Counted from the first letter of the stretch, positions 1 through 7,648 are shown. The stretch: 20,489 bases of DNA from Pelagibius sp036570545 (GCA_036570545.1 DATCXZ010000081.1:1-20489), one strand, 5' to 3'. Made by a program: numbers and translations. The notes: generated by a model not told the origin, from the sequence alone.

Positions 1-650
1 GGCGCAGCGGCGCCGCCGCCCGCAAGGCGGCGGTCGGCACCGTGCCGGTCGACCGGGCGACACTGATCCGCATCTCGACGATCGTCTTCGGGACCACGGC
101 GCTGGGCAGCATGATCTTCCAGTGCATGACCTTCGCGCTGCCGAAGATCTTCGACGAGCGACTGGCCAGCTTCGCGACCACGCCGTCGGAAGTCGGCGGG
201 TGGGCCTTCCTGGTCTTCGCCGCCGCCGCCTTCGCCCAGCTCGTCGTCGGCTACCTCATCGACCGCCACTCGGCGCGCACCATCTTCCTGCTGGTCACCG
301 GCTTGCAGGCGCCGCTGTTCCTGGTGGCGATGAACCTCGCGGGGGTGCCGGCGCTGGTGACGGCGCTCGGCTTCATGCTGCTGGTGTTCGGACAGATCCC
401 GATCAACGACGTGCTGATCGCGCGCATCAGCAAGAGCGAGTGGCGCAGCCGCGCCTTCGCCGGCCGCCTCATCGTCGGCTTCGGCATCAGCTCGACGGCG
501 ATCCCGCTGATCTCCTTCGTCTACGGCAACTGGGGCTTCGCCACGCTGTTCGCGATCATGGCCGCCCTGGCGGCGGCGATCTGCCTGGTCGTCAGCTTCC
601 TGCCGCGCGGCGGCGCCATGCTGTCGCAGCACCCGGTCGCGGCGGAGTAG
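1..650 (+). CDS. MFS transporter, C-terminal part (5' end outside window)
   Basis: This is the C-terminal portion of a major facilitator superfamily permease. The frame is open from the first bases of the window, so the GTG at 42 is probably internal rather than the start. About 205 residues remain and carry roughly five to six hydrophobic segments. A cytoplasmic-loop motif reading GYLIDRHSARTIF resembles MFS motif A and would lie in the second half of a 12-helix protein. The protein ends with a short hydrophilic tail after LVVSFLPRG. No residue indicates a substrate. It is convergent with the small membrane gene ending at 716, and the 65 bp between them hold nothing I can identify. The family call is fairly safe; the substrate is unknown. 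Confidence 0.8.
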   Translation, partial: RSGAAARKAAVGTVPVDRATLIRISTIVFGTTALGSMIFQCMTFALPKIFDERLASFATTPSEVGGWAFLVFAAAAFAQLVVGYLIDRHSARTIFLLVTGLQAPLFLVAMNLAGVPALVTALGFMLLVFGQIPINDVLIARISKSEWRSRAFAGRLIVGFGISSTAIPLISFVYGNWGFATLFAIMAALAAAICLVVSFLPRGGAMLSQHPVAAE

Positions 651-715
651 CGGCGGCTCAGGCTCGCCCGGCGCGCAGCGCCTTCATCGCAACCAGGCCG
701 TTTACAACAGGCCAT

Positions 716-1066
716 TCACAAAAGGATGGAAAGGACGAGCCAGACGGCGGCGATGAGCTGCGCGGTCAGCGCCGACGGGCCCGGCGTTTTCGCGGCGCTG
801 CGCCACACCGAGACGACCAGCAGCAGATTGTAAGGCAGCGGCGAGAAGTAGACGGCGGCGGCGACGGCATCGGGCAGGTCGCGGGCGATCAGCAGCAGCG
901 CGACCAGGCCGGTCGCGAGATTGATCAGGGTGCCGACACACCCCATGTCCCACCACAGGGCACGCCCGAGCGGTATCTCGCCGCGCCAGCGGGCGAGCAC
1001 GAAATCGGCGATGGCGGTGCGGCGCGGGGCCGTGGCAGCCGGCAGGGACGCTCTCCTCTCGGGCAT
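716..1066 (-). CDS. Small three-helix membrane protein, unknown function
   Basis: This 116-residue protein has an arginine-rich N-terminus and about three membrane segments: around GTLINLATGLVALLLIA, around PLPYNLLLVVSVW, and the C-terminal LIAAVWLVLSILL. It resembles uncharacterised small inner-membrane proteins of alphaproteobacteria, and I recognise no named domain. The ATG at 1066 has an AAGGA about ten bases upstream, an acceptable but not strong ribosome binding site. The competing frame ending at 702 lacks hydrophobic organisation and is treated as a shadow. It lies downstream of tctA on the same strand, separated by the repeat at 1148-1190, so co-transcription with tctCBA is possible but unsupported. 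Hydrophobicity supports a real gene; function is unknown. Confidence 0.6.
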   Translation of the reverse strand: MPERRASLPAATAPRRTAIADFVLARWRGEIPLGRALWWDMGCVGTLINLATGLVALLLIARDLPDAVAAAVYFSPLPYNLLLVVSVWRSAAKTPGPSALTAQLIAAVWLVLSILL

Positions 1067-1147
1067 GGCGGGCCATCCTTCGGCGGTGCGCGCAGGACGT
1101 TTTGCCTCGCCCTCAGTCTGCCGCGCGGCGTGCGGCGGCGCAATGCG

Positions 1148-1190
1148 GACCTGATCTGCTCTACCCTTTTGAAGTAGATCGGATCAGGTC
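1148..1190. repeat. Dispersed repeat copy 1, hairpin overlapping the tctA stop codon
   Basis: The ends form a perfect 9-bp inverted repeat, GACCTGATC at 1148-1156 and GATCAGGTC at 1182-1190. Positions 1154-1184 match 17997-18027 exactly over 31 bp in reverse complement, so the same element occurs twice in this window in opposite orientation. The right arm contains the tctA stop codon (1184-1186). It may also act as a 3'-end hairpin for the tctCBA transcript. It looks like a family of short intergenic repeats, but I cannot name the family. Confidence 0.75.
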
Positions 1191-2674
1191 TTCCGCCGCC
1201 GGACGAGCCTCCAGATTGTCGGGCCGACGACGATTATCGCGGCGATGGCGAGGAGGGACGCCGACAGCGGCGAGGTGAAGAACACCGTTGCGTCGCCCTG
1301 GCTGATGGAGAGCGCGCGGCGGAACTGCTGCTCCGCCAGGGGGCCGAGGATCAGGCCGATCACCGCGGGCGCCACCGGGATGGAATAGAGCCGCATCACG
1401 AAGCCGAGGGCGCCGATGACATAGAGCAGGACGAGGTCGACCACGGAGTTGTTGAGCGTGTAGGTGCCCAGGGTCGCGAAGACCAGGATGCCGGCATAGA
1501 GCAGCGGCCGCGGAATCGCCAGAACCCGCACCCAGACGCCGGCCATCGGCAGGTTCAGGACCAGCAGCATGAGGTTGCCGATATAGAGGCTGGCGATCAG
1601 GCCCCAGACCAGGTCCGGCTCGTTGGCGAACAGGAGCGGGCCGGGCTGCAGACCGTACTGCTGGAAGGCGGCGATGAGGATGGCGGCGGTGGCGGAGGTC
1701 GGCAGGCCGAGCGTCAGCAGCGGCACCAGCACGCCGGCGGCGGCGGAGTTGTTCGCCGCTTCCGGGCCGGCCACGCCCTCGATCGCGCCCTTGCCGAACT
1801 CCTCCTTCCGCTTGGAAAGCCGCTTTTCCAGCATGTAGGAAAGGAAGGTGGGTATTTCCGCGCCGCCGGCGGGCAAGGCACCGAAGGGAAAGCCGAGGGC
1901 CGATCCGCGCAGCCACGGCTTCCACGATCGCTTCCATTCGTCCCTGGTCATCCAGACCGATCCCTTGACCGGCAGGATTTCCTCCTGCTCCCACCTGTGG
2001 CGGGCGGCGACGAAGAACGTCTCGCCGACTGCGAAGAGGCCGACGGCGACGATCACCACGTCGATACCGCCCAGAAGCTGTGGCACGCCGAGCGCGAAGC
2101 GTGCCTGTCCGGTCTGCAGGTCGATGCCGACGAGGCCGAGCGTGACGCCGAGGAACAGGCTGGCCAGCCCGCGGAAGATGGAACTGCCCAGCAGCGCGCT
2201 GACTGTGGTGAAGGCCAGGACCATCAGCGCGAAATATTCCGCCGCTCCGAACTGAAGGGCGATCTCGACCATGACGGGGGCGAGGAAGGTGAGCGCGACC
2301 GTGGCGATGGTGCCGGCGATGAACGATCCAATGGCCGCCGTCGCCAGCGCCGAAGCGCCGCGCCCCTGGCGGGCCATAGCGTTGCCGTCGATCGCGGTGA
2401 TGATGCTGGCGCTCTCACCCGGTGTGTTCAGCAGGATCGCGGTGGTCGAGCCGCCATACATGCCGCCGTAGTAGATGCCGGCGAACATGATGAACGCGGC
2501 CGTCGGCTCGAGCGTGTAGGTCGCCGGCAGCAGCAACGCAACGGTGAGCGCGGGGCCGATGCCCGGGAGAACGCCGACGAAGGTGCCAAGAGCGACGCCG
2601 ACGAAGGCCCAGACGAGATTCATGGGCGTTACGGCGACGCTGAAGCCTTGGAAAAGAGCCCCCAGGGTGTCCAT
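1184..2674 (-). CDS. tctA: Tripartite tricarboxylate transporter, large permease TctA
   Basis: TctA is the large inner-membrane subunit of the TTT carboxylate uptake system and works with TctB and the periplasmic receptor TctC. The 496 residues match the family length of about 500. The first half carries the conserved GVLPGIGPALTVALLLP stretch (near residues 34-50) and YYGGMYGGSTTAILLNTPGE (near 68-87). The second half repeats the design with LLTLGLPTSATAAIL. About ten to twelve hydrophobic segments are visible. It is the last gene of tctC-tctB-tctA, starting 57 bp after tctB with only a weak ribosome binding site. The stop codon lies inside a dispersed repeat, so the final residues may derive from the repeat. 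Substrates of TTT systems vary widely (citrate, other carboxylates, aromatic acids), so the substrate is not assigned. Confidence 0.93.
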   Translation of the reverse strand: MDTLGALFQGFSVAVTPMNLVWAFVGVALGTFVGVLPGIGPALTVALLLPATYTLEPTAAFIMFAGIYYGGMYGGSTTAILLNTPGESASIITAIDGNAMARQGRGASALATAAIGSFIAGTIATVALTFLAPVMVEIALQFGAAEYFALMVLAFTTVSALLGSSIFRGLASLFLGVTLGLVGIDLQTGQARFALGVPQLLGGIDVVIVAVGLFAVGETFFVAARHRWEQEEILPVKGSVWMTRDEWKRSWKPWLRGSALGFPFGALPAGGAEIPTFLSYMLEKRLSKRKEEFGKGAIEGVAGPEAANNSAAAGVLVPLLTLGLPTSATAAILIAAFQQYGLQPGPLLFANEPDLVWGLIASLYIGNLMLLVLNLPMAGVWVRVLAIPRPLLYAGILVFATLGTYTLNNSVVDLVLLYVIGALGFVMRLYSIPVAPAVIGLILGPLAEQQFRRALSISQGDATVFFTSPLSASLLAIAAIIVVGPTIWRLVRRRKT

Positions 2675-2731
2675 GGGCCGGTTTCCGTCAGGAGGGGATC
2701 GGGCAGGAGGGGAATGGGCGCCGAAGCAAGA

Positions 2732-3235
2732 TCACAACAGCCCTTTCAAAAAGCCGGCAAAGATGCCGGCCGGCAGTCGCAGGCCAAGGCCCCAGGTGAA
2801 GCCGATTTGAGTGACGGCGCAGAGGACGAGGCCGATCACGGTGTCCAGGAGCGGGCGCCTGCTGCCGAAGGCGCGGGCGACCGCCACGAACAGAACGGTC
2901 GATGCGACGACGAAGCCGGCCCCGGTCATGAGCAGCAACTGCGCAGCGAGACCAAGGCCGACGATGCCGATCGCCCGCCAGTCGACTTCCGGCCGGTCGG
3001 AAGGCTCGGTCGACCTCAGGCTTTCGATCAGCAGCATGAGGCCGACGACGATGAGCGCGCCGGAAACCAGCCATGGGAATACGCGCGGGCCGACTGCCGA
3101 GTAGGCCGGGCCGATCGGGATGTTCGTCGTCAGAACGGCGACGAGCATCCCGAACAGCATTACCCCCAGCCCGAAACCGGCTTCGCCCAGGTGGGCCGAC
3201 TTGAGGTTCCGGGCCACCTTGAGGTTCCGGGCCAT
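2732..3235 (-). CDS. tctB: Tripartite tricarboxylate transporter, small permease TctB
   Basis: TctB is the poorly conserved four-helix small subunit of the TTT transporter. This 167-residue protein shows four hydrophobic segments: near GFGLGVMLFGMLVAVLTT, FPWLVSGALIVVGLMLLI, a central pair around IGIVGLGLAAQLLLMTGAGF, and a C-terminal LPAGIFAGFLKGLL tail. This layout and its place between tctC and tctA support the call. The ATG at 3235 follows the tctC stop by 11 bp and uses an AGGA that overlaps that stop, which suggests translational coupling. The N-terminus is odd: an 18-bp tandem duplication (3200-3235) makes it read MARNLKVARNLK, giving a second potential start (GTG at 3217) with the same following residues. 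Confidence 0.88.
   Translation of the reverse strand: MARNLKVARNLKSAHLGEAGFGLGVMLFGMLVAVLTTNIPIGPAYSAVGPRVFPWLVSGALIVVGLMLLIESLRSTEPSDRPEVDWRAIGIVGLGLAAQLLLMTGAGFVVASTVLFVAVARAFGSRRPLLDTVIGLVLCAVTQIGFTWGLGLRLPAGIFAGFLKGLL
3200..3235 (-). repeat. 18-bp tandem duplication containing the tctB start
   Basis: Positions 3200-3217 and 3218-3235 are identical except for the last base. On the minus strand they read ATGGCCCGGAACCTCAAG and GTGGCCCGGAACCTCAAG. The unit is in frame and duplicates the first six codons including an initiation codon. It is probably a replication-slippage product. Confidence 0.9.
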
Positions 3236-3246
3236 GGGGGCCGGTC

Positions 3247-4233
3247 CTACTGGACGAGGCCGATGCTCTTCAGCACGCCTTCCACGCGCGCGCGGTCCTC
3301 TTCGAGGAAGGCCGCGAACTCGTCACCGGCGAGGTAGGAGTCCATCCAGTTGCGTTCTTTGAGCAGGCTTTGCCAGGTCGCGCTCTTGGCCAGAGCATCG
3401 ACGGTGGTGAGAAGCTGCTGGCGCTCCGCGTCATCCAGTCCCGGCGGGGCCACCACGGCGCGCCAGTTCACCAGGTCGACGTTCACGCCGCCTTCGATCA
3501 GGGTCGGGACGTCGACGCCTTCCAGCCGCTCCGGCGAGGAAATGGCGATTCCCCGCAGCTTGCCCGCCGCGATCTGGCCGGCGAACTCGCTAAGGCCGCT
3601 GACGCCGGCCGTCACGTCGTTGGCCAGAAGCGCTGCGAGCGCCTCGCCGCCGCCCGAGAAGGCGATGTAGTTGACGCCCGAGGGCTCGACGCCGACTTGT
3701 TCGGCGATCAGCCCGACCAGGATGTGGTCGGTACCGCCGGCCGAACCGCCGGCCCAGGAGACGGACCGCGGGTCAGCCTTGAACTTCGCGACCAGGTCGT
3801 CGAGCGTCTGGATCTCCGAGGCCGCCGGCACGACAATGACCTCGTACTCGCCGGTCAGACGGGCGATCGGGGTGGTCTGCTCCAGCGACACGGGCGACTT
3901 GTTGGTCAGGATCGCGCCGAGCATGACGAGGCCGCTGACCATCAACTCGTCGCCCTGGCCCGACGATCCGGCGAACTGCGCGAGGCCGATGGTTCCACCG
4001 GCGCCCGGAACGTTCGTCACCTCGACGTTCTTGACGATGTTTTCTTTTTGAAGGGCCTGCTGCATCGCACGCGCGGTACCGTCCCAGCCGCCGCCCGGCG
4101 AAGCCGGCGCCATGATGGACAGGCTGTCCATCTGCGCCCAGGCGCTGCCGGCGGCCAGAAAACTGCCGATTACTGCGGCCGCCGCGATCGACGGGAGCCG
4201 GCTCTTGGGCCTGATCTTGGATTGCATGAACAT
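3247..4233 (-). CDS. tctC: TctC-type (Bug family) periplasmic carboxylate receptor
   Basis: This is the extracytoplasmic solute receptor of the TTT system. The start is the ATG at 4233 (MFMQSKIRPK...), because GGAGGA lies eight bases upstream (4242-4247). The longer frame beginning at a TTG has no ribosome binding site. The 328 residues fit the family. The signal peptide covers about residues 1-34 and ends in a likely signal-peptidase site at SAWA/QMDS. The mature protein opens with SLSIMAPASPGGGWDGTARA, the family's first ligand-loop region, and contains VTNVPGAGGTIGLAQFAG and WAGGSAGGTDHILVGLIAE, the usual TctC/Bug landmarks. It is the first gene of tctCBA and diverges from the tctD-like regulator gene across 136 bp. 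The ligand cannot be read from the sequence. Confidence 0.93.
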   Translation of the reverse strand: MFMQSKIRPKSRLPSIAAAAVIGSFLAAGSAWAQMDSLSIMAPASPGGGWDGTARAMQQALQKENIVKNVEVTNVPGAGGTIGLAQFAGSSGQGDELMVSGLVMLGAILTNKSPVSLEQTTPIARLTGEYEVIVVPAASEIQTLDDLVAKFKADPRSVSWAGGSAGGTDHILVGLIAEQVGVEPSGVNYIAFSGGGEALAALLANDVTAGVSGLSEFAGQIAAGKLRGIAISSPERLEGVDVPTLIEGGVNVDLVNWRAVVAPPGLDDAERQQLLTTVDALAKSATWQSLLKERNWMDSYLAGDEFAAFLEEDRARVEGVLKSIGLVQ

Positions 4234-4301
4234 CGTGATATTCCTCCGGGTGACTTTTCTTGCTTGCAACTTGTGCTTCTGCAAACATCAAGCAGCCCGC
4301 T

Positions 4302-4333
4302 AAACTAACGGGCGAACCTGTCGTGAACCTGTC
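4302..4333 (-). promoter_or_regulatory. Predicted OmpR-type operator and -10 for tctCBA
   Basis: GAACCTGTC occurs at 4314-4322 and again at 4325-4333, a perfect 9-bp direct repeat with an 11-bp period. Two half-sites about one helical turn apart is the pattern bound by OmpR/PhoB-family regulators, the family of the divergent response regulator at 4370. On the minus strand the repeats sit six bases upstream of a -10-like TAGTTT (4302-4307), in the position of a weak -35, as expected for activation of tctC. An 8-bp inverted pair, GCTTGCAA at 4262-4269 and TTGCAAGC at 4335-4342, brackets the region. The repeat is seen directly; the role is inferred. Confidence 0.55.
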
Positions 4334-4369
4334 ATTGCAAGCGCGAACGGGCACTGCAGCCTTCGGCCG

Positions 4370-5038
4370 ATGCGCATTCTCCTAGTGGAAGATACAGAAG
4401 ATCTCGCCGAGGCGATAGTCCGGCGCGTGCGCCGCAGCGGCCACGCGATCGACTGGGAGGCCGACGGCACCCAGGCTGACGACATTTTGCGGGTCCAGCG
4501 TTACGACCTTGTCGTCCTCGACATCACGCTGCCGGGGCGCAGCGGCTTCGACATCCTGAAAGGGTTGCGGCGGCGCAGCGATTCGACGCCCGTCCTGGTG
4601 CTGACCGCGCGGTCGGAAGTGGACGACCGGGTGAGCGCGCTCGACCTCGGAGCCGACGACTATCTGGTGAAGCCGTTCGATTTTCGGGAGTTCGAAGCGC
4701 GCTGCCGCGCCCTGCTGCGCCGCCGGCAGGGCATTGCCGGCAATGTCAGCCGCTACGGCAACATGGTGTTCGATCGCTCGGCCCGGCAGGTCACCATCGA
4801 CGGGACCGCCGTAGAGTTTCCCAACCGCGAATACCGGCTGCTGGAAATTTTCCTCGGCAGCCTCGGCCGGGTGCTGAGCAAGGCGGATCTCGCCGAGCAG
4901 CTTTTCGGGTTCGACGACGAAGCGGGCCCGAACGCGATCGAGCTCTACGTCGCGCGCCTGCGCAAGCGGCTGAATGGAACGCCGGTGTCGATCCGAACCC
5001 TGCGCGGGCTGGGCTATGTCGCCGAACTCCAGTCCTAG
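4370..5038 (+). CDS. tctD: TctD-like response regulator (OmpR family)
   Basis: This DNA-binding response regulator of a two-component system probably controls the divergent tctCBA operon. The 222 residues comprise a receiver domain (about 1-115) and a winged-helix output domain (about 125-220). Receiver landmarks are present: acidic residues E7 and D8 in LLVEDTED, phospho-acceptor D51 in LVVLDITLPG, T79 in LVLTAR and K101 in DDYLVKPF. The output domain shows the OmpR-type NREYRLLEIFLG and LYVARLRKRL recognition-helix region followed by IRTLRGLGYVAEL. The ATG at 4370 begins the canonical MRILLVED; no clear Shine-Dalgarno precedes it, so translation may be weak or the message nearly leaderless. 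The kinase gene follows after 10 bp. The gene name rests on context and family and is not a proof of citrate sensing. Confidence 0.92.
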   Translation: MRILLVEDTEDLAEAIVRRVRRSGHAIDWEADGTQADDILRVQRYDLVVLDITLPGRSGFDILKGLRRRSDSTPVLVLTARSEVDDRVSALDLGADDYLVKPFDFREFEARCRALLRRRQGIAGNVSRYGNMVFDRSARQVTIDGTAVEFPNREYRLLEIFLGSLGRVLSKADLAEQLFGFDDEAGPNAIELYVARLRKRLNGTPVSIRTLRGLGYVAELQS

Positions 5039-5048
5039 GACCGCAACC

Positions 5049-6464
5049 GTGATCCGCGCGCTCGGCCAGCGCCTGTCGCTGCGCAGCAAGCTGCTGCTGT
5101 TTCTCGGCGCGCTGTCGCTCGGCGGCACCATCGTGTTGGCCGTCGCTGCCCTGGAATATGGCCGGCGGGCGGCCGATCAGGTCTATGATCAGCTTCTGGC
5201 GGGCTCCGCGCTCGCCATCGCGGAAACCGTCAACGTCATCGACAGGAAGCTCGAGGCCGACCTGCCCTATGCCGCGCTCGACATGCTGTCGCTGGCGCCC
5301 GATGATCGCGTCTTCTACCGCATCGCCGCGCCGGGAGGCGAGACAATCACCGGCTATTCCGATCTTCCCGCTCCCGAGACGATCGGGGTCACCGGTCACC
5401 CGCAGTTCTTCGATGCAACCTACCGGGGCGAGATGGTGCGCTTCGGCATCCTGGGCCGGCTGGTGGTGGAGCCGGCGGTGCAGGGCTGGGCGACGGTGCA
5501 GGTCGGCCAGACCCGGCGGGCGCGGGAGGCGCTGGCCCGCAGCATCGCCTTCGATGCCATCACGCCGATCCTCGCCCTGACCGCGCTTGCGCTTGCGCTC
5601 GCCTGGATCGGCGTCACTCTCGCGCTTCGCCCGCTGGTCCGCGTAGGACTCGACCTGCGATTACGTCGCCCGACTGATCTGCATCCGGTGGCGGTGCCCG
5701 CACCGCACGAGATCGAGCTTCTGGTCGACAGCCTGAACCGCTTCATGCAGCGGCTGCGCTCCAACATGGGCACGATGCAGTCGTTCATCGCCGAGGCCGC
5801 GCACCAGATCCGCACGCCGCTCGCGAGCCTGCGGGTGCAGGCGCAGACCGCGCTGGACGAGGACGATCCGGCGGTGCTCAGGCGCTCGCTGGAGCGCATC
5901 GAGCGGAACGCCGCGCTGGCCAGCCGCCTCACCCATCAACTTCTCAGCCACGCGATGGTCGTTCACCGCGGCGAGGCGGTGGCCTTCGAGCCCGTCCGGC
6001 TGGACGAGGTGGTGCGGCAGGCTATCCGCGAGGCGGTTCCGCTTGCCGAGCCCGGCATCGACATCGACTTCCGCGACACCGCCGACGGCGCCACGGTCAA
6101 CGGCGACACCGTGATGCTGAGAGAAGCGGTCAAGAACGTGCTGGACAACGCCGTCCGCCACGGCCGCGCCGGTGCCGGCGGCAGCATCGTCATCCGCCTG
6201 TTCACCGACCGCACCGACGCCACCCATTGCCTCTCGGTATCCGACGGCGGCCCCGGCATAAAGGAGCCCCACCGGGCGCGGGTTTTCGAGCGGTTTCAGC
6301 GTGGCTCGGCGACCGAGGCGCCGGGCTCGGGCCTCGGCCTCGCCATCGTCAAGAGCGTCGTGGATGCTCACGGCGGCCGTGTCGACCTGACCGATCGAGA
6401 GGGCGGCGGCCTGGTCGTCACCCTGCGCTTCCCGACACTCTCTGCGGGCGCAGTGCCGGCATGA
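5049..6464 (+). CDS. tctE: TctE-like sensor histidine kinase
   Basis: This membrane sensor kinase is the partner of the preceding regulator. I chose the GTG at 5049 because AGGA (5037-5040), overlapping the regulator's stop, lies eight bases upstream; an ATG at 5016 would overlap that gene. The 471 residues show TM1 at about 15-35, a periplasmic domain of about 135 residues, and TM2 at about 173-195. A dimerisation/phosphoacceptor domain carries H252 in EAAHQIRTPLASL. The ATPase domain has an N box (N363, N367 in KNVLDNAVRHG), a G1 box (D399 in DGGPG) and a G2 box (GSGLGL at 426-431). The short periplasmic domain fits the two-component sensor kinase N-terminal family typical of TctE. Its stop overlaps the next start (ATGA), so kinase and binding protein are translationally coupled. 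Confidence 0.92.
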   Translation: MIRALGQRLSLRSKLLLFLGALSLGGTIVLAVAALEYGRRAADQVYDQLLAGSALAIAETVNVIDRKLEADLPYAALDMLSLAPDDRVFYRIAAPGGETITGYSDLPAPETIGVTGHPQFFDATYRGEMVRFGILGRLVVEPAVQGWATVQVGQTRRAREALARSIAFDAITPILALTALALALAWIGVTLALRPLVRVGLDLRLRRPTDLHPVAVPAPHEIELLVDSLNRFMQRLRSNMGTMQSFIAEAAHQIRTPLASLRVQAQTALDEDDPAVLRRSLERIERNAALASRLTHQLLSHAMVVHRGEAVAFEPVRLDEVVRQAIREAVPLAEPGIDIDFRDTADGATVNGDTVMLREAVKNVLDNAVRHGRAGAGGSIVIRLFTDRTDATHCLSVSDGGPGIKEPHRARVFERFQRGSATEAPGSGLGLAIVKSVVDAHGGRVDLTDREGGGLVVTLRFPTLSAGAVPA

Positions 6465-7582
6465 CCCGCCTGCCGCTCGTCCTCGCTCTGGCAACTCTGC
6501 TGGCGTCCCCCGCCGCCGCCGAGACGACGGTGTTTCCCCGGCTGTCGTCCGGCGACGGCGAGCTGATCGTCTACAGCTCGACCGACCTCGATACCTTGAG
6601 CCCCGCCATCGCCGACTTTCAGGTGCTCCATCCGGCCATCGAGATCACCTATGTCGATCTGGATACGGCGGAGCTCTACGACAGCTTCGTCGCGGAGGTC
6701 GATGCCGGCGCGCCTTCGGCCGACCTGCTGCTCAGCTCGGCGATGGACCTCCAGTTCAAGCTGGCGAACGACGGCTATGCCGCCGCGCATCGGTCGTCGA
6801 ACGCGGAAAGCATCCCCGACTGGGCGCGCTGGCGGAATCATGCCTTCGGCGTCACCTTCGAGCCGGCGGTCATCGTCTACAACCGCGAACTGGTGCCTCC
6901 CGCGCATGTGCCCAATACCCGGTTCGACCTGCTGCGCCTGATCCGCGAGCAGGCGGACACCTACCGGGGCCGCATCGTCACCTACGACATTGAGGAAAGC
7001 GGCGTCGGCTATCTGCTGGCGACTCAGGATGCCGTGGTCGGCGGCGTTTTCGGCAGCCTTCTGGAGGCGCTCGGCCGCAGCCAGGTGGTGCTGAAGGGAA
7101 ACACCTCGGAGATGCTGGAGGGTATCGCCGAGGGACGCTACCTGATCGGCTACAACGTGCTGGGGTCCTACGCACAGGTCTGGGCGGAGCGGAACCGCTC
7201 CATCGGCATCGTGCTTCCCAGCGACTACACGCTGGCAATTTCCCGCACCGCCATCATCTCGGCCGCGGCGCAACACCCGCAAGAGGCGCACCATTTCCTG
7301 GACTACCTGCTGTCGGTCCGCGGCCAGCGCGTGCTGACCGACAAAGGCCGGCTCTTTGCCGTGCGACCCGAGGTGACCGGCCCCTACAGCAGGATCGGGA
7401 TCAGCGAGAACCGCGTCGGCCCCCTTCGGTCGATCCAGCTCGGCTCGGGCCTGCTGGTCTATCTCGACCGCCTGAAGCGCGAGAAGTTCCTCGCGCCCTG
7501 GCGCGAAGGCATCGGGCGTCGGGGTCGCGAGCCGGAGGGCGGCGGGGCCGAGGGTGGCGGGGCGGCGGCCGGCCAGCCGTAG
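6461..7582 (+). CDS. Periplasmic ABC-type solute-binding protein coupled to the kinase
   Basis: This 373-residue exported binding protein resembles family 1 (iron/organic-ligand type) extracellular receptors. It starts at the ATG at 6461, overlapping the kinase stop by four bases. The signal peptide is about residues 1-20 (MTRLPLVLALATLLASPAAA). The mature protein has GELIVYSSTDLDTLSPAIADF, typical of AfuA/FutA-like receptors, then a hinge region around FGVTFEPAVIVYNRELVP and a second-lobe segment GYNVLGSYAQVWAERN. No permease or ATPase gene follows; the next gene is convergent. The likely role is therefore ligand presentation to the TctE-like kinase or to an unlinked transporter, which is inference. 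The C-terminal 25 or so residues are a Gly/Ala/Glu-rich low-complexity tail beyond the usual fold. The ligand is unknown. Confidence 0.85.
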   Translation: MTRLPLVLALATLLASPAAAETTVFPRLSSGDGELIVYSSTDLDTLSPAIADFQVLHPAIEITYVDLDTAELYDSFVAEVDAGAPSADLLLSSAMDLQFKLANDGYAAAHRSSNAESIPDWARWRNHAFGVTFEPAVIVYNRELVPPAHVPNTRFDLLRLIREQADTYRGRIVTYDIEESGVGYLLATQDAVVGGVFGSLLEALGRSQVVLKGNTSEMLEGIAEGRYLIGYNVLGSYAQVWAERNRSIGIVLPSDYTLAISRTAIISAAAQHPQEAHHFLDYLLSVRGQRVLTDKGRLFAVRPEVTGPYSRIGISENRVGPLRSIQLGSGLLVYLDRLKREKFLAPWREGIGRRGREPEGGGAEGGGAAAGQP

Positions 7583-7590
7583 CGCGGGAG

Positions 7591-7620
7591 AAAAAAGGGC
7601 GGATCCGAGGATCCGCCCTT
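7591..7620 (-). terminator. Intrinsic terminator for the PanE-like gene
   Basis: AAGGGCGGATCC (7595-7606) and GGATCCGCCCTT (7609-7620) form a perfect 12-bp stem with a two-base gap at the centre. The run of six A at 7591-7596 becomes a T tract on the minus strand, so it terminates the minus-strand gene ending at 7649. The stem can also stop readthrough from the binding-protein gene on the plus strand, although the T tract is missing there. Confidence 0.9.
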
Positions 7621-7648
7621 CAGGTGAGGCTACAGGGAAAGCAACAGC

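Noticed and set aside
1997..3337. Long plus-strand open frame (446 aa) opposite tctA, tctB and tctC
   Set aside because: Its composition is dominated by charged and Asp/Glu/Arg residues, the typical antisense shadow of GC-rich membrane-protein genes. The minus-strand frames have recognisable families and ribosome sites.
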